DNA of 32,983 nt, from positions 1-32,983 of the forward strand of contig JAHHTN010000018.1 of the NCBI GenBank assembly GCA_020024645.1. Direction: 5' to 3'. The position numbers and the translations under genes are program-made. This DNA is from Faecalimonas sp. GTDB lineage: Bacteria > Bacillota > Clostridia > Lachnospirales > Lachnospiraceae. The notes under the pieces were generated by a model, which was given only the letters and a program-made list of their open reading frames with translations, was not told the origin of the DNA and did no database searches. Below, piece by piece: positions 17,394 through 24,516 of this stretch. The first letter of the stretch is position 1, and each line of letters opens with the position of its first letter.

Positions 17394-18680
17394 ATGTCTA
17401 TGGAATCAAATAAAATCCCAGAGGGATATTCAAAGGAACAAGGAGAGGAAAAGAAAGAATTTTCCTTTTTACAAGAGACCATCAAGTCGGAGCAGATGAC
17501 AGGCAGAAAATTGGCAGGTCGCGTGATCGTGATAGCGGCATGTGGGTTTCTTTTCGGCATAATGTCATGTGTTGGTTTTTTTGCGTTAAAACCATGGGCA
17601 GAATCGACATTCCATCAAAACGCAAAGGAAGTTACTATTCCAAAAGATGAGGAAAAGAAAGAACAAACAGCAAAGATAGAGAGTGTGCAATCAAGCGATC
17701 CAGAGATGAACTTGGAAAGTCATGAGCAGTTAAATGAGGCATTATTTGAGGTGGCCAAAAGAGCAGAGAGAGGCGTCGTGGAAGTTAGAGGGATTCATGG
17801 GAAAGAGGGCTGGATTAAGGAAACATATGACACAGTGAATAGTGTGTCAGGTGTGATTATTGCAGATACTGGAGCGGAACTTCTTATTTTGGCAGATAAC
17901 GGTGTGTTAAAAGATGCAGAAAGCTTAAAAGCTACATTTTGTGATGGAAGCACATATAGTGTAGAGGTGAAAAAGCAAGATAAAAACCTAGGTATTGCCA
18001 TATTTCAAGTAAAAAAAGCAATACTGAAAAGCACAACAACTCGTCAAATCATAACACTTAGGCTTGGAAATTCTAATTTAGTAACACAAGGGGATACGTT
18101 AGTTGCTCTTGGTAAACCATTTGGATATTCAGATGCGATTGGTTATGGTATTGCAAGTGCAGTTAATAAAGAAATCTCTTTTGCTGATGGGAAGTATCGT
18201 ATGATTTTATCTGATATTTCAGGAAGTAACAACAGTAGTGGTATTTTTATTAATACAGCAGGAGAAGTTGTTGGCTTAATTAAATCGGATTTGTCAGGAA
18301 GTGGAAATATATCTACAACAAATGCATTGGCAATTTCCGATTTAAAAACAGAAATCGAGCTTTTATCAAATGGGAAAAGCGTTTCGTATATAGGAATTAC
18401 TGGGGCAGAGATTACGGAACGAATAGAAACAGAACAGGGACTTCCACAAGGTTTGTATGTTAAAAATGTAGAGGCAGATTCTCCTGCGATGGCAGCAGGT
18501 ATCCAATGTGGAGATATTATTACAAGTGTAGAAAGAACAAAAATAACTACACAGGAAGCATATCAGAATGCTATTTTGGAGTATCCTAAAGGAACTCAAA
18601 TAGAATTAAATGGAAAAAGAAGAAGTAACAATGGATATGCAGAAATTAAATTCAATGTAACGGTTGGAAGTAAAGAATAG
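17394..18680 (+). CDS. membrane-anchored HtrA-like PDZ protein with degenerate catalytic triad
   Basis: A 428-residue protein with a cytoplasmic N-terminus (~1-41), one membrane helix (~42-64), a charged stalk (~70-115), a trypsin-like HtrA fold (~117-320) and a PDZ domain (~330-415; GLYVKNVEADSPAMAAGIQCGDIITSV). Alignment by eye with HtrA proteases shows two of the three catalytic residues replaced. The NNHVV histidine becomes G170 in LADNGVL, and the DLAVL aspartate becomes N198 in KNLGIAIF. A serine remains at S281 (NNSSG against GNSGG). It is therefore probably not a protease but a surface scaffold or substrate-binding protein. AAGGAG lies before the ATG. It is co-transcribed with the yhaM-like gene 13 bases downstream. 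Confidence 0.85.
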   Translation: MSMESNKIPEGYSKEQGEEKKEFSFLQETIKSEQMTGRKLAGRVIVIAACGFLFGIMSCVGFFALKPWAESTFHQNAKEVTIPKDEEKKEQTAKIESVQSSDPEMNLESHEQLNEALFEVAKRAERGVVEVRGIHGKEGWIKETYDTVNSVSGVIIADTGAELLILADNGVLKDAESLKATFCDGSTYSVEVKKQDKNLGIAIFQVKKAILKSTTTRQIITLRLGNSNLVTQGDTLVALGKPFGYSDAIGYGIASAVNKEISFADGKYRMILSDISGSNNSSGIFINTAGEVVGLIKSDLSGSGNISTTNALAISDLKTEIELLSNGKSVSYIGITGAEITERIETEQGLPQGLYVKNVEADSPAMAAGIQCGDIITSVERTKITTQEAYQNAILEYPKGTQIELNGKRRSNNGYAEIKFNVTVGSKE

Positions 18681-18693
18681 AAAGAGGAAAGAA

Positions 18694-19635
18694 ATGAAGT
18701 ATATTAATACATTACATGAAGGGGAAACAGTTAGGGATATTTATTTATGTAAAACAAAACGTTCTGCAGAGACAAGAAATGGGAAACCGTATGATAATTT
18801 ACTTTTGCAGGATAAAACGGGAACGTTAGATGGAAAAGTATGGGATCCAAACTCTGGTGGAATAGCAGATTATGACGAAATGGATTTCATTGAAGTTTTT
18901 GGGGAAGTGATTAGTTATAATGGATCATTGCAGTTAAATATCCGTCAAATTCGAAAAGCATTTGAAGATGAATATAACCCAGCAGATTATATGCCAACAA
19001 GTGAAAAGAGTGTAAATGGAATGTATGATGAGCTACTTGGTTATATTAAGAAAGTAGATAATATATATTTACGACAAGCGTTAGAATATTATTTTGTGCA
19101 CGATGAAGTGTTTATCAAACAATTCAAAGGACATTCAGCTGCGAAAACAGTACATCACGGTTTTGCTGGAGGTTTGTTAGAGCATACATTAAGCATTGTA
19201 AAATTATGTGAGTACTATGTAGGAGCATACCCTATTTTAAATAAAGATTTATTATTTACAGCAGCAATTTTTCATGATATTGGAAAAACAAAAGAACTAT
19301 CAGCATTTCCAGAAAATGATTACACAGATGATGGCCAATTATTAGGACATATTGTAATAGGAGTGGAGATGATTCAAGAAGCAATTCGCACTATTGACGG
19401 CTTTCCACAAAAAATAGCCAGTGAGTTAAAACATTGCATTTTAGCGCATCACGGAGAACTAGAATATGGTTCGCCAAAAAAACCAGCACTTGCTGAGGCT
19501 GTTGCATTAAATTTTGCAGATAGCACAGATGCGAAAATGCAGACATTGACGGAGATATTTAAAGATAAACAAGGAAGCGAATGGCTTGGATATAATCGAT
19601 TGTTTGAATCTAATTTAAGAAGAACAAGTTTGTAA
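18694..19635 (+). CDS. yhaM: 3'-5' exoribonuclease YhaM family (OB-fold + HD domain)
   Basis: A cytoplasmic exonuclease that trims RNA (and DNA in vitro) from the 3' end and takes part in RNA turnover. It is 313 residues long, almost exactly the length of Bacillus YhaM. The N-terminal OB-fold nucleic-acid-binding domain (~12-90) includes LLLQDKTGTLDGKVWD. The HD domain (~150-285) has HHGFAGGLLEHTL, the metal-binding H194-D195 in FHDIGKTKEL, and ILAHHGELEYGSP. I start it at ATG 18694, preceded by AGAGGAAAG; an in-frame TTG at 18664 lies inside the upstream gene. It is the second gene of the operon with the HtrA-like protein. A GGGGACGTAG hairpin follows the stop. Confidence 0.9.
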   Translation: MKYINTLHEGETVRDIYLCKTKRSAETRNGKPYDNLLLQDKTGTLDGKVWDPNSGGIADYDEMDFIEVFGEVISYNGSLQLNIRQIRKAFEDEYNPADYMPTSEKSVNGMYDELLGYIKKVDNIYLRQALEYYFVHDEVFIKQFKGHSAAKTVHHGFAGGLLEHTLSIVKLCEYYVGAYPILNKDLLFTAAIFHDIGKTKELSAFPENDYTDDGQLLGHIVIGVEMIQEAIRTIDGFPQKIASELKHCILAHHGELEYGSPKKPALAEAVALNFADSTDAKMQTLTEIFKDKQGSEWLGYNRLFESNLRRTSL

Positions 19636-19645
19636 AAACTGTGAA

Positions 19646-19682
19646 CGGGGACGTAGTAAAATTGAGAAATGCTACGTCCCCG
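19646..19682. repeat. palindromic GGGGACGTAG...CTACGTCCCC hairpin element
   Basis: CGGGGACGTAG (19646-19656) and CTACGTCCCCG (19672-19682) form a perfect 11-bp stem with a 15-base loop. There is no T-run after it, unlike the other terminators in this window. A related sequence begins at 32959. It may be a repeated extragenic palindrome or a non-canonical terminator after yhaM. Confidence 0.6.
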
Positions 19683-19719
19683 ATTGGAGTTTATTGTATT
19701 CCAAGATGAAGGAGCAAGT

Positions 19720-21114
19720 ATGAAAAAAAATGAAATAGCAGTAGTAAAAATAGAAGATATCGGTGTAAATGGTGAAGGAATAGGAAAAGTTGATGGTTAT
19801 ACACTTTTTATTAAGGATGGCATTATTGGAGATGTTGTAGAAGCTAAAGTGATGAAGGCGAAGAAGAATTATGGTTATGCTAGGTTGATGCGTATTTTAG
19901 AGTATTCAAAAGACCGTGTGGGAGCAAAATGTCCAGTTGCAAGGCAGTGTGGAGGTTGTCAGATTCAAGAACTTGCTTATGAAGAGCAATTAAGATTTAA
20001 GGAAAAGAAAGTTAGAGGGAACTTGGAAAGAATCGGAGGATTTTCTTCTGAACTTTTAGAGTCTGTGATGGAAAAAATTTGTGGAATGGACAATCCGTTT
20101 TACTATCGAAATAAAGCACAGTTTCCATTTGGAACAGATAAAAATGGTGAGATTATAACTGGGTTTTATGCGGGGAGAACACATCAAATTATTCCCAATA
20201 GAGAGTGTGCATTAGGGCGTAAAGAAAATGAGAAAATTTTAGGTATTATTGTAGATTTTATGAATGAATATCGTATTAGAGCTTATGATGAAACAACAGG
20301 AAAGGGACTTGTGCGTCATGTTTTAATTCGATTTGGGTTTACTACAAAGGAAATTATGGTTTGTCTTGTAGTAAATGGGGATAATTTTCCTCACAGCGAA
20401 AAATTGGTGGATAACTTACGAAAAGTTGAAGGCATGACGAGTATTACTTATAGCATTAATAAAGAAAATACAAATGTGATTATGGGGAAAAATATCCGTT
20501 TATTGTGGGGACAGACATATATTACAGATTATATTGGAAATGTGAAGTACCAGATTTCTCCCCTTTCTTTTTATCAAGTGAATCCAAAACAAACAGAAAA
20601 TTTGTATCAGTATGCATTGGATTATGCAGGGCTAACCGGCGAGGAAACTGTGTGGGATTTATACTGTGGTATTGGTACGATTTCTTTATTTTTAGCTCAG
20701 AAGGCAAAAAAAGTGTATGGTGTTGAAATTGTTCCACAAGCAATTGAAGATGCAAAACGAAATGCGAATTTAAATGAAATTAAAAATGCTGAGTTTTTTG
20801 TGGGGAAAGCAGAAGAAATTTTGCCGGAATATTATGAAAATTATGCTAGAGAGCATGAAGGCGAAAAGGCATATGCAGATGTGATAGTAGTTGATCCGCC
20901 AAGAAAAGGTTGCGAGGAAACGTTGCTTTGTACGATGGTGGAAATGAGTCCGAAAAGGATTGTGTATGTGAGTTGTGATTCGGCTACACTTGCAAGGGAT
21001 TTAAAGTATTTGTGTGAGAACGGGTATCATCTGAAGAAGGTGCGAGCAGTGGATATGTTTCCGAATACAGTGCACGTGGAGACTTGTGTGTTGCTACAAA
21101 GACGAACTATGTAG
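19720..21114 (+). CDS. rlmD: 23S rRNA (uracil-5-)-methyltransferase, RlmD/RumA family
   Basis: A 464-residue SAM-dependent enzyme that makes 5-methyluridine in 23S rRNA. The TRAM RNA-binding domain is ~1-58. Iron-sulphur cysteines are C71, C77, C80 (CGGC) and C163. The Rossmann methyltransferase domain has YQVNPKQTENLY (285-296), DLYCGIGT (313-320), VVDPPRKG (390-397) and the nucleophile C419 in YVSCDSATLARDL. I start it at ATG 19720, preceded by AAGGAG (19709-19714); the frame extended to 19669 begins inside the preceding hairpin. Whether it methylates U747, U1939 or both (RlmCD in Gram-positives) cannot be read from the sequence. The next gene lies 77 bases downstream. Confidence 0.92.
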   Translation: MKKNEIAVVKIEDIGVNGEGIGKVDGYTLFIKDGIIGDVVEAKVMKAKKNYGYARLMRILEYSKDRVGAKCPVARQCGGCQIQELAYEEQLRFKEKKVRGNLERIGGFSSELLESVMEKICGMDNPFYYRNKAQFPFGTDKNGEIITGFYAGRTHQIIPNRECALGRKENEKILGIIVDFMNEYRIRAYDETTGKGLVRHVLIRFGFTTKEIMVCLVVNGDNFPHSEKLVDNLRKVEGMTSITYSINKENTNVIMGKNIRLLWGQTYITDYIGNVKYQISPLSFYQVNPKQTENLYQYALDYAGLTGEETVWDLYCGIGTISLFLAQKAKKVYGVEIVPQAIEDAKRNANLNEIKNAEFFVGKAEEILPEYYENYAREHEGEKAYADVIVVDPPRKGCEETLLCTMVEMSPKRIVYVSCDSATLARDLKYLCENGYHLKKVRAVDMFPNTVHVETCVLLQRRTM

Positions 21115-21168
21115 AAATCCTTAATTTTAGGCATTTTTTAAGCAGATTGCCTTTACGAGCGAGGGCGA

Positions 21169-21193
21169 TAAAATCAGATTGGAGTGATGAAAT
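21169..21193 (+). repeat. 25-bp direct repeat, copy 1
   Basis: Runs from TAAAATCAGATTGGAGTG to the ATG of the hydrolase gene and contains its GGAG ribosome site. It matches 21884-21908 at 24 of 25 positions. Confidence 0.7.
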
Positions 21194-21818
21194 GAAATGC
21201 ATAATGCTTCATGGGTTGGGACAATTTTCTGACAGCTGGAGAGATACTGCAAAAGTATTCAATGATGAATTTGAGGTTTTATGCCCGAATTTATCAGATT
21301 GGCTTTTTGGGAAAACACCATGTTATGATACATTGTATCAAGCATTGGAAATATATTGTGAACAGTTTGAAGAACCGTTAAATATTTGCGGACTTTCTTT
21401 AGGTGGTATTCTTGCTATGCAGTATACAATAGAACACTCAGAAAAAGTAAAATCATTAGTGTTAATAGGAACACAATATGAAATGCCAAAGTATTTGTTA
21501 AAAATGCAAAATTTGATATTTCGTATTATGCCCTGTTCATCATTTGAAAAAATGGGCTTTCAGAAGACAGATTTTATCAATCTATGCAAATCTATGACAG
21601 AACTTAATTTTAAACAGGAACTGAAAAAAATATCATGTTCGGTACTTATTGTCTGTGGCGATAAGGACAAAGTAAATAAAAGAGCTTCTTTAGAATTGCA
21701 ACAACAGATAGAAAACGCTGAAATGGCTATTATTGAAAATGCAGGACATGAAGTAAATATAGATAACCCAACATTATTGGGGCAAAAGTTAAATGTATTT
21801 TTTAAACAATATGTTTGA
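21192..21818 (+). CDS. alpha/beta hydrolase, unknown substrate
   Basis: A 208-residue cytoplasmic alpha/beta-hydrolase-fold protein, short for the family and with a minimal lid. It has the oxyanion motif LHGLG (6-10), the nucleophile elbow G-L-S69-L-G-G, an acid residue in CGDKDK (D157 or D159) and the catalytic H186 in NAGHEVNIDNP. The start ATG 21192 follows GGAG within a 25-bp repeat; a longer frame from 21084 overlaps rlmD and is not credible. Similar small proteins include carboxylesterases and MhpC-like hydrolases, but no substrate can be assigned. A terminator follows at 21844. Confidence 0.85.
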   Translation: MKCIMLHGLGQFSDSWRDTAKVFNDEFEVLCPNLSDWLFGKTPCYDTLYQALEIYCEQFEEPLNICGLSLGGILAMQYTIEHSEKVKSLVLIGTQYEMPKYLLKMQNLIFRIMPCSSFEKMGFQKTDFINLCKSMTELNFKQELKKISCSVLIVCGDKDKVNKRASLELQQQIENAEMAIIENAGHEVNIDNPTLLGQKLNVFFKQYV

Positions 21819-21843
21819 TAAACAATTTCATATCCATACATAC

Positions 21844-21876
21844 AAAGCAGTTAGTCTTAGGATTGATTGCTTTTTT
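21844..21876 (+). terminator. terminator after the alpha/beta hydrolase gene
   Basis: AAAGCAGTTAGTC (21844-21856) pairs with GATTGATTGCTTT (21861-21873) over 13 bp with three G-U pairs, loop TTAG, then six T residues and CTT. Confidence 0.75.
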
Positions 21877-21883
21877 CTTACCT

Positions 21884-21908
21884 TAAAATCAGATTGGAGT
21901 GCTGAAAT
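21884..21908 (+). repeat. 25-bp direct repeat, copy 2
   Basis: TAAAATCAGATTGGAGTGCTGAAAT, the near copy of 21169-21193. Here the ATG of the first copy is not kept (ATTTGG instead), so the copied ribosome site leads to no obvious gene. Confidence 0.7.
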
Positions 21909-22004
21909 TTGGACTTCAACTTAGCAAAGCATATTTTGCTGTATATAGGGTGCAGAAAGAGAGATAAACACTTTTCAATTCATAGCTGGAAAGAGGGTGA
22001 GATT

Positions 22005-22154
22005 ATGAAACTGTCTGATTTCTGGAAAACAATACGATGTCAATTTGAATGTAAGTTAAAGAAAGTTATGAAAGGCATTGTAAGAAATGGGTGTCTATTT
22101 AATCCTATGTTTAATGGAATCACGATTTTTATTAAAAAACATATAATACAGTAG
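22005..22154 (+). CDS. possible small protein, 49 aa, unrecognised
   Basis: A short frame, MKLSDFWKTIRCQFECKLKK onward, with a good GAGGGTGAG ribosome site 4 bases before its ATG. It is basic, has three Cys and no membrane helix. It could be a real small gene or a leftover of a larger broken one; the frame is open upstream to 21909 from a TTG. Nothing in it identifies a function. Confidence 0.3.
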   Translation: MKLSDFWKTIRCQFECKLKKVMKGIVRNGCLFNPMFNGITIFIKKHIIQ

Positions 22155-22179
22155 AGAAAATGTGAAGGGAAGAATAGTA

Positions 22180-22581
22180 ATGGATTATAAATTGCCTTAT
22201 TATATGATGTATCCAATGCCTTTTGAATATGATGATGAACGTAAAGAAAGACAGGATATAGAATATATGAAAAGCCTCTATCCAAACACGGTAAAAAAAA
22301 TACTTCCTTTTGTGGAAGACGAATGTGAAAGAATGGAATATGAGGGAAGTATGATTTATGATGAATACCCTGATGTGTTAGGTATTCGACTGATGTGTAA
22401 TCGAATTTGCGAGAGAGTAGAAGCGATGGATAGAAGAGAGGATATTGAAGATGAATTGGAAATACAACAGAAAAAACAAAATAATCGAGAAAATATTAGG
22501 AATATAGTGGAGGTTTTACTATTGAATGAATTGATGAAGAAGAGAAATGAGTACAGAAGGCGCAGAAGAAGATTTTATTGA
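22180..22581 (+). CDS. conserved-looking hypothetical protein, 133 aa
   Basis: I cannot assign a function. The start is ATG 22180, preceded by AAGGGAAG; an upstream in-frame GTG at 22162 is less likely. The N-terminus is aromatic and Met/Pro-rich (YKLPYYMMYPMPFEYDDER). A mixed acidic middle follows (RQDIEYMKSLYPNTVKKILPFVEDECERMEYEGSMIYDEYPD, read in parts). The C-terminus has a predicted helix and ends in a very basic tail with six Arg in a row before FY. It has no signal peptide or membrane helix. The balanced acidic and basic ends suggest a nucleic-acid- or ribosome-associated protein, but this is a guess. It has its own terminator and is followed by murA. Confidence 0.7.
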   Translation: MDYKLPYYMMYPMPFEYDDERKERQDIEYMKSLYPNTVKKILPFVEDECERMEYEGSMIYDEYPDVLGIRLMCNRICERVEAMDRREDIEDELEIQQKKQNNRENIRNIVEVLLLNELMKKRNEYRRRRRRFY

Positions 22582-22625
22582 TGTGGACGATTGATATACG
22601 GTGTGATAAAATAAAAAAGAAAAGG

Positions 22626-22670
22626 CAGTAATCTAGATGAAGTCTGTAGATTACTGTCGAATTTCTTTTT
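22626..22670 (+). terminator. terminator before murA
   Basis: CAGTAATCTA (22626-22635) and TAGATTACTG (22647-22656) form a 10-bp stem followed by the T-rich AATTTCTTTTTTC. Confidence 0.75.
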
Positions 22671-22690
22671 TCTTTCATATTGAAAAATAT

Positions 22691-22718
22691 TTTACAAATA
22701 AGGATTTTGTGTTATAAT
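22691..22718 (+). promoter_or_regulatory. sigma-A promoter of murA with extended -10
   Basis: TTTACA (22691-22696), a 16-base spacer and TATAAT (22713-22718) preceded by TGT, an extended -10. The start is near 22725. Confidence 0.85.
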
Positions 22719-22809
22719 AAAGACATACTATGCTTAAAATTAAAAAGAACTAGTTGAAAAGAAAATTAAGATAGAAACAGGAATAAATATCCAGTAATCG
22801 AGGTGCAAT

Positions 22810-24102
22810 ATGGAGCAATATATTATAAAGGGAGGAACACCACTAGTTGGGGAGGTACAAATCGGTGGTGCTAAAAATGCAGCACTTGCAATACTTGCAG
22901 CTGCAATCATGACAGATGAAACAGTAACAATTGATAATTTGCCAGATGTAAATGACATTAACGTATTGTTGGAGGCAATGGCAGGTATTGGTGCTACGAT
23001 TCAAAGAGTAGACCGCCATACAGTGAAAATTAACGGTGGTGGCGTAAGAGACTTTAGCATTGAATATGATTATATTAAGAAGATTCGTGCATCGTACTAT
23101 CTTTTAGGCGCATTACTTGGTAAATATAATAAAGCAGAAGTAGCTCTTCCAGGAGGGTGCAATATTGGAAGTAGGCCGATAGATCAGCACTTAAAGGGCT
23201 TTAAAGCAATTGGTGCAGAGGTTGTTATTGAACATGGGAAGATTATTGCTGAAGCGGAACAGTTAACAGGAACGCATCTGTATTTTGATGTTGTAAGTGT
23301 AGGGGCGACAATCAATGTAATGATGGCAGCAGCTATGGCTGATGGAACAACTATTATGGAAAATGTTGCGAAAGAACCTCATGTAGTAGATGTTGCGAAC
23401 TTCCTAAATAGTATGGGCGCAAATATCAGAGGTGCAGGAACAGATGTAATTAAGATTAAAGGTGTTTCAAAACTGCATAAGACGGAATATTCAATTATTC
23501 CAGATCAGATTGAAGCGGGAACATTTATGATGGCAGCAGCAGCAACGCAGGGAGATATTATGGTGATGAATGTCATCCCAAAACATTTAGAGGCAACTAC
23601 AGCAAAATTAGTAGAAATTGGTTGTGAAGTGGAAGAGTTTGATGATGCGGTTCGTGTTGTGGCAAAAGGAAGATTGAAACATACACAGGTGAAAACACTG
23701 CCTTATCCTGGATTCCCAACAGATATGCAACCGCAAATGGGTGTAACGTTGGCACTTTGCTCAGGGACAAGTACAATTACAGAAAGTATTTTTGAAAATC
23801 GTTTTAAATATTTAGATGAATTGGCAAGAATGGGAGCGAATATCAAAGTAGAGGGGAACTCTGCAACAATAGAAGGTGTAGAGCAATTTTCCGGAGCGAG
23901 AGTAAGTGCACCAGATTTAAGAGCAGGAGCAGCACTTTGTATAGCAGGACTTGCAGCTGAAGGAATTACAATAGTCGATGATATTGTTTATATTCAAAGG
24001 GGATATGAACAGTTTGAAGAAAAATTAAGAAATCTTGGTGGTATGATTGAGAAAGTTTCCAGTGAGAAAGAAATTCAGAAGTTTAAATTCAAAGTAGGGT
24101 AA
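22810..24102 (+). CDS. murA: UDP-N-acetylglucosamine 1-carboxyvinyltransferase (MurA)
   Basis: Adds enolpyruvate from PEP to UDP-GlcNAc, the first committed step of peptidoglycan synthesis, in the cytoplasm. The 430-residue length is normal. The active-site pair K22-N23 lies in GGAKNAAL, the PEP-binding, fosfomycin-sensitive C117 in LPGGCNIGSRP, and D305 in GFPTDMQPQ; D305 carries the same number as in E. coli. The start at 22810 follows GAGGTG. It has its own strong promoter and a terminator at 24177, so it is monocistronic. Presence of Cys rather than Asp at 117 predicts fosfomycin sensitivity of the enzyme itself. Many Firmicutes carry two murA copies; which of the two this is cannot be told here. 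Confidence 0.97.
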   Translation: MEQYIIKGGTPLVGEVQIGGAKNAALAILAAAIMTDETVTIDNLPDVNDINVLLEAMAGIGATIQRVDRHTVKINGGGVRDFSIEYDYIKKIRASYYLLGALLGKYNKAEVALPGGCNIGSRPIDQHLKGFKAIGAEVVIEHGKIIAEAEQLTGTHLYFDVVSVGATINVMMAAAMADGTTIMENVAKEPHVVDVANFLNSMGANIRGAGTDVIKIKGVSKLHKTEYSIIPDQIEAGTFMMAAAATQGDIMVMNVIPKHLEATTAKLVEIGCEVEEFDDAVRVVAKGRLKHTQVKTLPYPGFPTDMQPQMGVTLALCSGTSTITESIFENRFKYLDELARMGANIKVEGNSATIEGVEQFSGARVSAPDLRAGAALCIAGLAAEGITIVDDIVYIQRGYEQFEEKLRNLGGMIEKVSSEKEIQKFKFKVG

Positions 24103-24176
24103 AAAAGAGGCGGTCGCTTTATTACTGATTTGAACTTTTTTCCGTCAAGTAGACAATCAAAAATAAAAAATAGTTT

Positions 24177-24210
24177 TGCCACCAGATGCTGAACGCTGGT
24201 GGCAGTTTTT
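24177..24210 (+). terminator. murA terminator
   Basis: TGCCACCAG (24177-24185) and CTGGTGGCA (24196-24204) form a 9-bp stem followed by GTTTTT. Confidence 0.85.
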
Positions 24211-24319
24211 ATGTTACGAACATATATTGTTTGTGTTTTTTCTATTGTATGTGCAAAATGCATAATATATAAAGGGAATTATTGGATAAATTATAATGTT
24301 TTTCGTATATATTTTCGGA

Positions 24320-24348
24320 TTGACCAATAAGAGGGGGCATTATATTAT
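24320..24348 (+). promoter_or_regulatory. promoter of the transglutaminase-like surface protein gene
   Basis: TTGACC (24320-24325), a 17-base spacer and TATTAT (24343-24348). The start is near 24355, leaving a leader of about 160 bases. Confidence 0.65.
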
Positions 24349-24516
24349 AAAAGGTATGGATGAGGATTTCTAAAAAGAAGATTCACGGTATATCAGCGGT
24401 CATAACCTGAAGTTATGGACAGAAGTATGTTGCAGTTCGAAGTGAAAAATTGTGAAAAACTGCAGGTAATGGAAGAAAAAGATTATAATTTATTTTAAGA
24501 AAGTGAGAGGAAATTT

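Larger units (their letters stand above)
24103..24516 (+). other. non-coding interval: murA terminator, promoter and structured leader
   Basis: No gene is visible in these 414 bases. They hold the murA terminator (24177-24210), a promoter (24320-24348) and a leader of about 160 bases. The leader has two possible stem-loops: CATAAC/GTTATG near 24405-24418, and TGCAGTT/AACTGCA spanning about 24430-24465. I do not recognise a known riboswitch class in it. Confidence 0.6.

Noticed and set aside
19669..19719. 17-residue N-terminal extension of the RlmD-like protein
   Set aside because: It begins in the palindromic element, and AAGGAG sits right before ATG 19720.
21084..21191. 36-residue extension of the alpha/beta hydrolase
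   Set aside because: It overlaps the end of rlmD, and the family fold begins at MKCIMLHG with GGAG in front.
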